Positions 21,401 through 32,657 of a stretch of 64,000 nt of DNA are shown piece after piece; positions within the stretch are counted from its first letter, which is position 1; every line of letters starts with the position of its first letter. The stretch covers positions 44,368,645 through 44,432,644 of the forward strand of contig NC_090281.1 in NCBI RefSeq assembly GCF_037392515.1, in the 5' to 3' direction. This DNA is from Haliotis asinina. Taxonomy: Eukaryota > Mollusca > Gastropoda > Lepetellida > Haliotidae. The notes below the pieces were generated by a model. It was not told where the DNA came from. It searched no databases and saw only the letters and a list, made by a program, of their open reading frames with translations. The position numbers and the translations under genes were made by a program.

Positions 21401-22843
21401 CCTCTTACGACAGGCACGGGTTAACCCTGAAGATAAACCCTAACCATGCGTGAGGAATGTCACACAAATACAATATGGCGATAAATATGATGCCCTTGCT
21501 TAAGTATCGATCATTTTCTGTACCGTACAGGTTACTCTACTCCAAATCAGAATCCGTACATCTTCAGTGTCTCGACTGAATTAAAAAAATACATGCATGT
21601 AGTGATTAAAACGTACCATATCTTTCGTGCTGTCTTCTTTTACTGAAGACTTATACAGAATGTGATCAGGACCACAGGTATTTTCAAGCAGTGGGCATTT
21701 TGTGCGGAACTGAAGTTGGTCTGTTTAGCTTCCTCTGCTCGGGAAAGAACAGTCTTGTATGCTCCAATTTTATATTTCCACTGCCTCTTTAATGCTAGAT
21801 TATGTACGCATGTACATGAAATAGCTGTTGACATCATACGTAATGTTTACAAGACTATAACGTTACTATAGACATCAGTGGGAGTACAGCTGGTATATCC
21901 TATGTATGCATGAGGAAAGCACATGCATATATACGAACTATCCGCCTTTGAGCCCAGGTAGATATCAAGCCTGATCACCAAGGTAGTCCAACACAGACAT
22001 GTCTGTAGAGCCACTGCTACCTGTGTGTATTCATGGGGAATATTAAGTACCTGATAATCCTATTGCCGGAATACCAGAAAGATTAAAGCGTATTCATGAT
22101 AGTCAGTCTCACCTTTGTCTCACCTTTGAGACTCTTAAAGGTAGAAAACATTTCAAACGTATATTTTGTGCCATTCCGATTTCATAGTGAGTATTGTCTA
22201 TGAATTGCTTCCTAAACAATGAAAAGAGAGAAGGCGGCCATAAGTCGTGCATTTGTGCTCAGTCCCTTTGTCTTTCGGACAATAAAATGAAAGTTTAACC
22301 CATATGAACATATGTTAAATACCATACATGTTTAACAAATAAATAACATATGTTCCTGTCCCACGTTTCATTCATTACCCTGACATTGTTTGTGTGATAT
22401 ATGCTGTGAAGCATTTAAACATTTCGTGAACGCTTGGTTTAGTCAATGTTTGCTTTAAACTGATTTTATTGTCCAAAAGACAAAGGCATTGACCACAAGT
22501 TCCCGAAACGAAAACATTCCGTTTTCCTTTGGGGTGACACTCATAAAAAACGCAATAGTTGTATGGATTAATATTGGCCAAAATATGGCAGTGCATATAC
22601 CATCAGTTATAGGAAAAAACATTAACGTTTTATTCTTTAAAGATGCTCTCTGTGACCACAAGGGCACTCTCAAGGTAACGACACGTACCTGATGCAGTTA
22701 TCTGGGTCATTGACACAGTCCGTGTTACACCGAAACCTCTCCCAATCCAGGAATCCCATGGGTGGGGTCAGGGCGAGACCGTTGTTCAAAGCTCGAGACG
22801 ACCCAAGGACGCTCACCAGCATCAGCAGACCAAGTACAGCCAT
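13225..22843 (-). CDS. GH27 alpha-galactosidase / alpha-N-acetylgalactosaminidase, copy B (complete)
   Basis: Lysosomal or secreted retaining exoglycosidase removing terminal alpha-Gal or alpha-GalNAc. Exons in transcript order: 22689-22843, 19224-19398, 18475-18649, 18173-18258, 17067-17231, 16457-16654, 13225-13482; 1212 nt, 403 residues, all GT/AG with matching phases. Residues 1-18 form a signal peptide, followed by [23 protein letters not shown] is in exon 2. LLKFDGC in exon 3 carries nucleophile D157 (D170 in human GLA) and IQDNW in exon 5 the acid/base D219. The specificity loop reads C188-E189-W190-F191-S192: Glu as in GLA (E203), but Ser rather than Leu at the next selector. LNATGRP keeps a glycosylation site of NAGA. 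The GPG-W-NDPDM motif reads [10 protein letters not shown]. The C-terminal beta domain ends [13 protein letters not shown]. Human GLA and NAGA are 429 and 411 residues. Substrate cannot be settled from sequence. Confidence 0.93.
14235..15066. repeat. Fold-back element with about 310-bp inverted arms
   Basis: The left arm, about 14235-14555, contains AGTGGTTGCGCAGCGTAGAG, AAAGGTTGGCAACGCACTTC, CACGTGAAATATG, CCTCCATTACCCCTGCCAGC and GAAGGAACAAG. The right arm, about 14738-15066, carries the reverse complement in the same order (CTTGTTCCTTC ... GCTGGCAGGGGTAATGGAGG ... CATATTTCACGTG ... GAAGTGCGTTGCCAACCTTT ... CTGCGCAACC). The spacer is about 185 bp. No transposase is present. It sits in the last intron of GH27-B. 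Confidence 0.85.
15180..16110 (-). mobile_element. Decayed Tc1/mariner element split by a microsatellite
   Basis: Minus-strand translation shows a different Tc1 subfamily from the one at 5860. [11 protein letters not shown] near 16010-16050 and [20 protein letters not shown] at 15900-15960 correspond to the HTH-to-catalytic linker. DRWTDLV, then [20 protein letters not shown] and HVNARPNTS (15620-15720), cover the region normally reading [26 protein letters not shown] near 15230-15290 corresponds to the SPDLNPIEHLW block. Many frame changes mark it as old. A CT/TA microsatellite lies between the last two blocks, and a short segment (AAGGACATTGACG-TTGC) is repeated on either side of it. Confidence 0.75.
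15411..15545. repeat. CT/TA microsatellite with palindromic end
   Basis: (CT)n runs into (TA)n to about 15491, then a second (CT)n(TA)n(GA)n at 15503-15545. The last part is a nearly perfect palindrome that could form a hairpin with a TA loop. It interrupts the decayed Tc1 element. Confidence 0.9.
18992..19045. repeat. (CACT)n tetranucleotide repeat
   Basis: About 13 units of CACT with one variant, lying in a GH27-B intron. It is the same tetranucleotide found at the 3' ends of the SINEs and may be the remains of such a tail. Confidence 0.85.
19486..19545 (-). repeat. SINE tail fragment
   Basis: Reverse-oriented shared SINE tail: GAGTGAGTGAGTTCAGTTTT, ATGCCGCTCTCAGCAGTATT, TCAGCTATATGGCG. 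Located in intron 1 of GH27-B, about 90 bp upstream of exon 2. Confidence 0.65.
20180..20301 (-). repeat. SINE family 2, reverse fragment
   Basis: Contains GTTTAAACGCCGCACTCTGC, AATATTCCACCTATATGACG, GATCAGACAATCCAATGATC and CTATGCAATTGGATCAT, the reverse complement of the 3' half of family 2. Confidence 0.65.
20340..20890. repeat. 53-bp minisatellite in GH27-B intron 1
   Basis: About ten tandem copies; the unit contains AGTTAGCGCTAAGGTGACCG followed by TGAGCCCAGTACCTTAACAT and AGACTTAGGGTAG. Middle copies are almost identical and outer copies diverge, as expected for an array turning over from the centre. The unit resembles the right arm of the hairpin element at 48906-49026. Confidence 0.92.
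21222..21430 (-). repeat. SINE family 2, reverse
   Basis: Nearly full-length reverse copy: TTGTTGTTTAACGCCCCACT, CAGAAATATTCCAGCTACTT, GACAATCCAGTGATCAACAG, CCACCCGATCCCATCAGTCG, CCTCTTACGACAGGCACGGG. Confidence 0.8.
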
Positions 22844-22886
22844 CTTTACGTAATGTTATCGCATGTTTAGCTTGCAACAACACTTT

Positions 22887-22894
22887 GTTATCTC
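22887..22894 (-). promoter_or_regulatory. GATA-like motif upstream of GH27 copy B
   Basis: GAGATAAC on the gene strand, 44 bp before the start codon, matching the same octamer 51 bp before the start codon of copy A. Its role is inferred from position and conservation only. Confidence 0.3.
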
Positions 22895-23035
22895 CTTAAT
22901 CATGCGCATGCAAGACATGCAAGACATGTATGGGGACATACAAGATAATACATGTCTATATCAGAGCAGAAAAAAGGTTGCTCATGCACCTTAAACTCGT
23001 TTCTGCAACACGATCGTTGTCTTGGCCTCACTAGC

Positions 23036-23960
23036 CTCAAAGTCAATGTTACAATGTAACCTTGCCATACCCTCACACTGTCTACGTAACCATGTCATAG
23101 TCTCATTCTGTCCTTGCAACCATGTCATAACCTCAGACTGTCCCTGTAACCTCGTCATAGTCTCATTCTGTCTCTGTAACCTTACCGTACCCTCACACTG
23201 TCCACGTAACCTTGTCATAGCCTCATACTGTCCCTGCAACCTTAATATAGTCTTACACTGTTCCTGTAACCTTGTCATAGCCTCATACTGTCCCTGTAAC
23301 CTTGTCATAGCCTTACACTGTCCCTGTAACCTTGTCATAGCCTTACACCGTCCCTGTAACCTTGTCATAGTCTTACACTGTCCCTGTAACCTTGTCATAG
23401 CCTCATACTGTCCCTGTAACCTTGTCATAGCCTCAAACTGTCCCTGTAACCTTGTCATAGCCTTACATTGTCCCTGTAACCTTGTCATTACTTCATAACT
23501 AGGCGTAGTCTCACTCTGTCAACGTAACCTAGGCGTAGTCTCACTCTGTCAACGTAACCTAGGCATAGTCTCCCTCTGTCAACGTAACCTAGACGTAGTC
23601 TCCCTCTGTCAACGTAACCTAGGCGTAGTCTCCCTCTGTCAACGTAACCTAGGCATAGTCTCCCTCTGTCAACGTAACCTAGGCGTAGTCTCCCTCTGTC
23701 AACGTAACCTAGGCGTAGTCTACCTCTGTCAACGTAACCTAGGCGTAGTCTCCCTCTGTCAACGTAACCTAGGCGTAGTCTCCCTCTGTCAGTGTAGCAT
23801 AGGCGTAGTCCCCCTCTGTCAACGTAACCTAGGCGTAGTCTCCCTCTGTCAACGTAACCTAGGCGTAGTCTCCCTCTGTCAACGTAACCTAGGCGTAGTC
23901 TTCCTCTGTCAACGTAACCCAAACATAGCCTCACCCTGTCAGTGTAACCTAGGCGTAGCC
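23036..23960. repeat. Two adjoining 30-bp minisatellites upstream of GH27-B
   Basis: From 23036 to about 23500 there are about 15 units of CTGTCCCTGTAACCTTGTCA plus TAGCCTCATA; from about 23505 to 23960 about 15 units of CTGTCAACGTAACCTAGGCG plus TAGTCTCCCT. The units are related (CTGTC-GTAACCT-G-C-TAG-CTC) and both have a 30-bp period. The array starts about 190 bp upstream of the GH27-B start codon, where copy A has a shorter, more diverged version at 1470-1712. Long reading frames of ten-residue repeats on both strands follow from the period and are not taken as genes. Confidence 0.93.
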
Positions 23961-23970
23961 TCACTCTGTT

Positions 23971-24136
23971 CAGGGGCGGCGACAGGTGGCCTAAAGATTA
24001 TAGCGCTGGCTCATCACGTCGAAGACCCGGGTTCGAATCCCTACATGGATACAATGTGTGAAGAATATATCTGGTGTCCCCTGTCGTAATGTTGCTGGAA
24101 TATTGGAAAAGGCTGTGTAAACTCAGTCACTCAGTG
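23971..24136 (+). repeat. tRNA-headed SINE (family 1)
   Basis: Head GACAGGTGGCCTAAAGATTA, B box GGGTTCGAATCCC, body TGTCGTAATGTTGCTGGAAT, tail AACTCAGTCACTCAG. It sits at the distal edge of the 30-bp minisatellite; satellite-like sequence resumes for a short stretch after it. Confidence 0.82.
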
Positions 24137-24530
24137 AAAGCAACCTAGTTATGGCCCCACTCTGTTAATGAAATAGCCCTGCACTGTGTTTAACATTCAT
24201 GAAATACATCTAGTTCTGTTTGAATAGAAGCCCTTTCCAAATTTATAAGAAACCTCTGCTAAAAGCAGAGCCAGATAAACAAATATGACTATATCTTGAG
24301 CAGATATTTGACACCAAGCGTGGTGTCATGAAAATATGCTAAGCCTAGTCATTTCTTCACCGGAAATAATCCGAGATCTGGTGGTATGAACCAAAATAGG
24401 AAATTGCATCAGACGCACAAAGGTTAGTCAACTGTTTACATAAAAAGATATAGGAATGTCCGGCTAAAGAGAAAATAGGGATTTGCATCGAACATTAATA
24501 ATATTAGTGTCTTCCATGTGTCTGTATCAC

Positions 24531-24838
<308 letters not shown>

Positions 24839-25151
24839 TTAGGTTGTTGTAAGCTTGATGACAGTCATTTCTTGGCAGTCATATCGCATTGAACAAAAAC
24901 ACAGTATCCCCGGCAATGGTAAAACACTCTTCATGAATACGTCTACTAGTTATGTTCAATGTTACATTGTTCTTCACACTGATCGAATGACCACAGATAT
25001 ATGACAGCTATTCCTATACTAACATGCTTGTATCAACAGAGTGCCAGAGTGTTTTCCTCGGTAATGTTGATACTAGAAATAGAGTGGGGATTTCTGTCAT
25101 TAGGTTCTTCAATACTCACAAAGTGATAAGAGAGAACTGAAAGGTTCTACA

Positions 25152-25197
25152 GGTTGTTGTTTAACGCCGCACTCGGCAGTATTCAAGCTATATGACG
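25152..25197 (-). repeat. SINE tail fragment
   Basis: Reverse tail only: GTTGTTGTTTAACGCCGCAC, TCGGCAGTATTCAAGCTATA. Confidence 0.65.
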
Positions 25198-26708
25198 GGT
25201 TAATTAACTTGTTAAGTTCTGCTTCGGAAAGGAACACTACCATAAATATCAAACTTGTTGCCATGAAAACGCAAAAAATATATTTTGTTCCATAATCCAA
25301 CACTAATCAAAACAAACCCCACTAGTTCACAACCAGACGTAACCATGTGCCAGGTTTGGTGAAGGAGCACTGAACGGTTTTGTAGTTCTGCTCCGGACAA
25401 GAGCACCAACATCAATTTCAGTCGAAGTCAAGTTGTTGCCATGAGATAACAATTAGTAACAAACACTAAATCAAAATAGACTGTAGATGACGTCTTAGGT
25501 CTTCTCCCTCTGGGACTTATCGTACCTGAAATATAAAAATACCTATTCATGAAACAGACCCCACTTGCGATTCTTCCAATCTGCACACCAGGTGTATAAT
25601 AAACAGACGAAATCACGCTATTCATAACAGAGGTGTTTATGTCTCGTCGACAAACAATTAGCTTCCATCTTTGGTGTCCATGGCAACTCGACTTTGCTAC
25701 CTGAAAGAATGTTCTTCAGTACATGTGTCACATAGACTGTTTCCATTAAAAACTCGCCCGACACTTGGCATGACTCGCTGTCTGGTCTGGAGGGTGAACA
25801 CTTCTTGGAAAAACAGGTTAAACTTACATGACGTATTGAGTTCGAACAACATAATGACAGCACTTTTCCTATACAGTCTTCTTCATTAAAATAGAGTTAT
25901 GCTTATGTATTAGCAGAATTATCAAGCAATTGACGTATCCTTCCTTAGTACGCCAACTTCTATATGCCCGCCAAAGACGGTAAAACAGTATTTAATGAAG
26001 AAATTCCACATTAATCAATACAGACCTTTTTAGTCAATCCATGCCTGTGAGAATGGAAAAAAAACATGCGGTAATGAGGCGAAGGATCAATATAGGCAAA
26101 GGATGAAACGATGAAAATAAAACTAAACGTCCCATGGGCGAGAATATGTACCTATGTTTAATATACATTGACATGGTTTAGGGGTTGCAGATGAATGATA
26201 GTATGTTCAGAAGAATCACGGCACAAACTGTAAATCATTGTGACTTAATCCGACTGTGAAAAGGGGAACAAGCGCTCGAACACGTCAAAATAGCATTCTG
26301 GAAACGCAAATGTCCAGAAACTTTCCGCACTGTGGTCAGTTTCGGACAAAGTATTTGACAAATTTCAACATGTAGGTATCCTGAATATATGCTAAGGATA
26401 AAAAAATGAAACTTTAAACTATCTAGTTATAGTATGACGTGATATTTTCAAAGACTAAACCCCCAAAATACCTCTCACAGACGTTTATTGTGTTGTTTGA
26501 AGAACGGATCAAGAACATTTTTAGCATGCATTTAGATCTTCGTTCGCTTCGTCCTGTGTCATGGGTACAATTGTCCTTTCTGGGTATATAACCATCCTAT
26601 TTCCTGTGAATAACTGCTCTGTTTTCTGGGTACAATTGTCTTCAGTCTGTTTATTTCCAACATTGTGTATCACACATTTCCTCAAAGGGTTCAAATGGCA
26701 CATGGTGA

Positions 26709-26716
26709 TATAAAAG
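26709..26716 (+). promoter_or_regulatory. TATA box of the secreted-protein gene
   Basis: TATAAAAG within GATATAAAAGGTCAGC, about 120 bp before a consensus donor (AAAG|GTAAGT after 26828). That spacing fits a TATA-driven start near 26740 and a short untranslated first exon ending at 26828. The same box occurs in the duplicate at 24566. Confidence 0.6.
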
Positions 26717-28139
26717 GTCAGCTAAGCTGTGCTCTTGACATTCCTATCAGTGACTGGTGTGAACAGCTGCAGTTCCACAACAGAAAAGGCGCTTCACGTC
26801 ACTGAAGACACCATTTCTCACCACAAAGGTAAGTATTATACATTCCACAGTATTCACTACGCCAATACCCCTTGTCAAGATCACAGATGATTTCGTTTAT
26901 ATAATTAGTTTATGGTACTGTAAATAGATGTAGTATGGTATTGTTAGAGTGTGTTATATATTGTTGGGAGTTGTTGTTAGATTATGTTCGGTAATACTAT
27001 GGGAACAGGGTTATGTTCAGGGAAGCGTGACCAGGTATGGCCAGAGAGCTGGGGTGTTAATTTGTAAACAATAGAGAGGTGTTGAGTAGCTTGGGTATGG
27101 GAGGTCAATATAAATAGTGAGGAAGGGTAGTAATCTGCACAGTCAGCCAGAATCACCACTGTGTTCACCTGTATGGGTTCAACTTTTGTATGGGATTGCA
27201 TCTCACGCTGGCTGGCGTAAGTTTTTATTATCATTATTACTTTTGTATTTATTGATTGAGTAGATGTAGCAAGAAATTGTTTTACTGATGTAGTATTTCT
27301 AGATATATGTGCATATTGTAACACTATATAGCCACAAAGCCATTCAAAATTTGAATGTTATCGTTCCACAAAAACTGTTCCACTTTCAAATATGTAAATC
27401 GGAGTAAAGTACATGCATAAAGTATAAGACATTGACACATGTCTTACTGAGTAACTGTAGTTACTTATATTGTATTGTAGTGTCCCGGAACTGGCCGGTT
27501 ATCCTTAAAGTAAGGAGAGGGGTAGTATCTCCGCCTGTAAGGAGACAGACAAGAGTCTTCCCTGTTGTACAAGGAGCATGTATCTCCTAGTAATGTGAGA
27601 TGTTGATGGCACAGCCATCAACCATTACACAGGCCCCTTAAACTCCGTGAGGGAAACCATCGCCTGGGTGTGAGGGATACCACACAAATACCATGACGTC
27701 ACCAAGTGGAACCAAAGTGCACTGACATTCTGATTACATTGTAAAGAGAAAGTGTTCTCTCTGAGTGGCAAATTCCTTTATTGTTATTTAGTTCAATTGT
27801 TTAGTTTTTGATTGGGATTATATGTAATCATTATCTATATTAGTGAGGGTATTAGGATTTTAGTGTAGTTAGTAGTAGTAGTAGTATTATTAGAACTTTA
27901 GCAATATAAGTGGTAGACAGAACTGTATATGTAGCTAGGTTAGGTAATTAGATTAGTTAGTTGTATTTGCACCTGTAGAATTAGTTTAGTATAGGTATTG
28001 GGGTTACTTATATCTTAAGGGGAGGAATAAAGTTTTGCAAAACAAACTATTCTTCTGTTGTGGTTACTTTGGTATGTGACACCCCTCTCTCACTCACACA
28101 CACACTCTCTCTCTCTCTTTAAGGTCTCCATCAGCTGGC

Positions 28140-29148
28140 ATGCAAGGGATGTATGCCATGACTTTATCCAGTCTCCTACTCTTACTTGGCTCTGTACTGA
28201 CATTGGGAAAGGATGCAGGTATTGCACCACATACGTTATATATCAAAAATACCTTTCTGTGCATGGAAAAACACTTTCCGATTCCCATCTGATGTCGGTA
28301 TAAGGTGATCTTAGATCCTATAACATATGCATGTCACTATTTTTAAACTTGAGCCAGATAGTCTGGTCCATGAAAACATTCACAGAAACACAGTCACTGT
28401 TTACAGAGTTAATAGTGCAGTGAATTTACATTCACTCCACATTTAATAATATTCCAGTAATACCACATACTTGTACCTCTGTGTGTCTTCGGATTGACCA
28501 GCAAATCACTAGGCTTCTCGACCACTCTTTACAGAATCTTACAGTTATCGTGTAAAGCAGTACCTATAATTCCCGAACTCGTTGACGTGCATGTAAGCAT
28601 ATGTTGTTATTTTGTCAGATTCTCTGATTGTTTAGACGTTCTGTCATGCAGGTACTGACTCGATGCAAATGCACCGTTCATCACCATCCACGCTGCAACC
28701 AGGGCATGTGACCACCATGGGCTTCGTGCATAATAATGACATGTTGACGGATGACCAGGGTCTTGACCGACAGTTCGACAGTGGATTCCTCAAGAAAACC
28801 CCCAGTCAGCCTGATCCAGGGAAAACGGTTGTAGGTCCGCTACGGAGAACTGACCAGGTGATTCGACAGGAACGGAAAGGACTACTGGGTAACCTAGGAT
28901 GTCGTGACTGCTCAGTAACTACACCATCAGTCGTAGGAGGGAAATCGGCCATGCATGCTGGGAAAGGGGCCGCCAAAGGGTATGAACAGTTGAAGAAGAT
29001 TACTCGAGAAGTTCTGGGGGTATTTTTAGGTTTGGGTAGTGCTATTCATCATTATGTAGATTCCAACAGGTATCGTCGATTAATTCAGTCACAAACGCGT
29101 TTTGAAGCGCCCATATTCGTTGGTCGAAGAACGTCTTCTAATCCTTAA
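28140..29148 (+). CDS. Small secreted protein, family not recognised
   Basis: Two coding exons, 28140-28218 and 28652-29148, joined at phase 1 by GT/AG sites (GCAG|GTATTG; CATGCAG|GTACTG), encode 191 residues. The start MQGMYAMTLSSLLLLLGSVL is a clear signal peptide with likely cleavage near TLGKDAG. The mature part is hydrophilic, with a CRDC pair in NLGCRDCSVTTPS, a Gly/Lys/Ala stretch (SAMHAGKGAAKGYEQLKK) and a hydrophobic amphipathic stretch (EVLGVFLGLGSAIHHYV), and ends RFEAPIFVGRRTSSNP. An acceptor at 28122-28123 after a CT-rich tract suggests that a leader exon (to 26828) is spliced on. A polyadenylation signal lies 12 bases after the stop. No homologue is recognised, so no function is claimed; a mucus, shell-matrix or defence peptide role is only a guess. 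Confidence 0.72.
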
Positions 29149-29159
29149 AATAGAAAGCA

Positions 29160-29165
29160 AATAAA
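29160..29165 (+). terminator. AATAAA polyadenylation signal
   Basis: AATAAA 12 bases after the stop codon of the secreted-protein gene, giving an unusually short 3' untranslated region if used. AT-rich sequence follows. Confidence 0.5.
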
Positions 29166-30700
29166 TGTTCACATAAAATTTTATGCTGACATTAAAAGAG
29201 AAGACAAATTTGAAGCCAATTTCCTTCACCCCAAACCAATCAGACAGTGGGCCAAGAATGGAATTTTAACTATAACGGACTTGTATGATGAATATGGTCT
29301 GGTCACATATGAAGAAATGCATATGGGATAAGTGGTACATATTTAGATCTTGAACATATTTTAAATATTTTATAAAATTATAAATATAAAAAATATCTCT
29401 ATAAAAAAAATTAAAAGAATGTTGTTAAACATTTAGATTTTCAGTTAACGTTTTTGCATGGAAATGTTTAAAGATGAAACTGATTTAATATGTATTCTCT
29501 GTAGTGGCGCGGATGAAAACATATGTCATATATATTCGATTCTCCGATATTAATCATTAATAAACTTTCAGTACAATATAATACAATCTACAAGCAAATC
29601 TATCAGTAACTGTTTACGGCCAGATTAGCCACTGACAGCTACACCCCACACACAAACCACACACACACACACACACACACGCACGCACGCACACACACAC
29701 CACACCACACCACACCACACCACGCACACACACACATCACACCACACACACACACATCACACACACACACCTGGATTAATCCAGATCACGATTTTATCGG
29801 TTTTTCATTTTCTACTGGCAAACAAAGATAAGGCGCAGAGAACTCGTTGGCGGTACACGGCAGTGAACAAGTCTGTTTGGTTTGTGAAAGGTAGAGCAGA
29901 TGTGGGCTAGTGCACGTGCAGTGCATGACGATGAAATTAGTTCCAAACGCCTTGCTCATAAGACTTTCACGTGGTCGGTGTAGCACGTCGGTAATATTAG
30001 GACAGCCTGGGGCCCCTTCGTTCACAATGGCAATCGCCAGTAGGTGGCATTCATACTTGCGGGTCAAGTGCCACGTCGGTGCTCAACTTTTTAAGCTCCT
30101 TCTTTGCCAGTAATATAAACCCACTGGGCCATATGCACTGTATGTTTGTAATTTTTCATGCACAAAAGCCTGTGTGCTTTAAGATATGTCTTCTCCTTAA
30201 TTTGTGTGCCAGTATGTATGTGTACATATCTATTAGCATTTAATGAATTATTATTTTTAACTTGTTTGTACATATCGCATGTATTCGTATTGCCAATATA
30301 CATGTCATGTATTGCTGTTTATGATTTGTATTCCATATTATACACAACACCTCTGACTGTAAACTGTTTGACTGTAATGGTTCCTCGTCGTCTTATTAAT
30401 GGTATAATCAAGTTTCCAGAAACACAGGTCAGAAAGATTAATGATATTATTATGTGTGGCGATACCCTGATATTGCGTTTATCCCTATGTCAATAATGAA
30501 AGATATTAATAAAAATTAATATTATGAAATAGTAAATCGTGGAGTTTTCTATATCTTGATCTCTATTTGTGTTTGTCTGTCTGGTCGGATCTGTGTGGGT
30601 TTGTGCTGAGGATAGGTTATTGATCCTTTATTTTAAATCATCATATGACAATATCTGCTGTAGGATTTAAATCAATTCTTAAAATCTTCACGTAAAACAA

Positions 30701-30967
30701 GTCTCGGACCTTTGCCTAGTCGGTGAAACCGACGGGCGTGACTTCAGACAAACCTGGAACACAACAGGGTCAGCCTGGGGGTTGAACGAATGGCAACAGG
30801 TCACTGGAGAGTTCAAGGGGGTGAGGGCCATAGATGACAAAGTGATAGTTTGTGGCAGTCATCACACCGACTCCACCCAAACCTGTCAACTCCATGGATG
30901 TCGTGTGTTCATCAATGTGCCACACGACGTTTGTATAATGTATAAGGGACATCTTCCTTCAAGATGA
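30701..30967 (+). CDS. Possible terminal exon, unrecognised
   Basis: The frame is open from about 30701 (SDLCLVGETDGRDFRQTW) through NEWQQVTGEFKGVRAIDDKV and CQLHGCRVFINVPHDVC to a stop at 30967. Composition (Trp-, Gly- and Cys-containing, balanced) is protein-like, and W..V.G.FK.V resembles repeats of beta-propeller lectins, though not enough to name a family. No firm splice acceptor or partner exon was found. It could be a relic exon or chance. Confidence 0.25.
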   Translation, partial: VSDLCLVGETDGRDFRQTWNTTGSAWGLNEWQQVTGEFKGVRAIDDKVIVCGSHHTDSTQTCQLHGCRVFINVPHDVCIMYKGHLPSR

Positions 30968-32480
30968 CAACACAAACCTTTACTCGTTGCTTCCATTCAG
31001 TTCAGGACACACCATAGTACCACTGACGTCAATGCTGACGACGCTGAGGTGTCAGTAGCTATGTGATCTATTTTAACTAACGAATAGTCACGACTAGACC
31101 CCAGCTGTTGGCACTGCAAGTCACAGTTGTGTTTGAGGCGACACTGAACGCCCTAAAAGGCGCATGGCGCATGTGTGATCTCAATGATGAGATCACAAAC
31201 TGGCATTGTCATCCCAATCTCCCAGGACCTGTTCCACTCTCCAGTAACGGCATTGCCATGTTCCTTTAGAGCTGCTGGATAGACAAAGTGTCTTTCAATG
31301 ATTCATCCGATCGATACGACTGAGGTCTCTAAGTAGACATCAACGACATCACGTCCTGATATACATGGATCCCTAAGACATTATGCTCATGTAAATATAT
31401 AATTAGGTGACAAAATACTCAACAAACACACATATATACTCAGTATGGGAACATTTCTCCTAACAAATTCAGAGACTATTAATAATGAGCTACTGACAAG
31501 ATTATTACCAAGATCATTATGTTATTGGGGATACCCTTCAGTTTATTCATATAAGTTTACTTTTAGAATTCTGGGATAGTCCAATACCATGTTAAGTCAT
31601 GAGGATCATTGTTATAGGTCCCAAGAAATAATGCCAGTATAACATGGCCCTCCATCATTTCATACATGTCAGCATCGACATTATCAAGCAGAGTTTCACT
31701 GGATCCTTCTATCTCTGACAGCACACATCCAAAGTTTGCGACCACACGGTGATTCTAATCACTACCAAACTTATACTACCCATCAAAAGTTTAGTGGCCA
31801 CTTACATTAGTCAACTGTTTTAAACGAACTTTTGCAAAATATCCCATTCTGTTTAAAGGTACTGTTTACACATGAACAAATGTATTGTAAAACAAATTGG
31901 TAACGTTGAAAAGAGTATTGTCATGAGTTCCGTAAATGATGAAAATTGCAAATTTGGCAAATTCTTAACACAACTTTGCACCAAAAGGCAGCTGTTCACA
32001 AGCATGATATGTGCACATGCTTTCAGCAACTTGATGCATGAGCCATGCGCAGTTCATCTGAATAAAGTTTGTAGTTGGTTTCCCCAGTAAACGGAGAATA
32101 CATGTAACCATGTATATACGCATAACATGTAGTGAGTGCTTTTAGTGAGTTTGAACTTTTGAGGGGTAGTATATTACGTTTTGTGCATGCTTTTGATATT
32201 TTGCTTCCAGATCCAATCCTTATTACAGACTGCATCATTTACCTACAACCCACCAGCAGTTTCACGCGTCTGTCGATTGCATCAAAGGTCAGTGCATCAC
32301 AACGCAAGCTAATCAATATATTATTATATTGTTCTGTTAATCCTACATTTCTAAGGTGAGGTCGTAAGTATGAGGCCGCAGTGTCTGCTCCACACACATC
32401 GGTTCACATGGGGTAAGTCAAATGATACTAGTATGTTTTTATCTGTGGAAGAATACGTCATGTACCTACTTCAAACTATT

Positions 32481-32657
32481 TTCAGATTGTCGAGTTATCG
32501 ATACTTTGCAATATACAATCGTTTCACGGCAAATCTTGTCCTGAAATGCGCTAGCGTTGAACGTGTGAAGTGGGGATCAGGACTACATACTGCCTGTATG
32601 AACTACTGTCAGTATGAACCGGGATATGATAACTACTTAGTCAAAACAAACACTTAG
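32481..32657 (+). CDS. Possible small terminal exon, unrecognised
   Basis: A good acceptor (CTATTTTCAG) is followed by an open frame reading LSSYRYFAIYNRFTANLVLK, VERVKWGSGLHTACMNYCQY and EPGYDNYLVKTNT, then a stop. The Cys spacing is reminiscent of extracellular domains. No joining exon was found. Confidence 0.25.
   Translation, partial: FRLSSYRYFAIYNRFTANLVLKCASVERVKWGSGLHTACMNYCQYEPGYDNYLVKTNT

Noticed and set aside
22991-23964. Two long repetitive reading frames (about 158-165 codons) on both strands
   Set aside because: They follow from the 30-bp period of the minisatellite, which keeps frames open on either strand. No splice sites, signal or family support translation.
24034-24046. 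tRNA-like B boxes (GGGTTCGAATCCC and similar) as tRNA genes
   Set aside because: Each is followed by the SINE body and (ACTC)n tail and lacks a foldable complete tRNA, so these are SINE heads.
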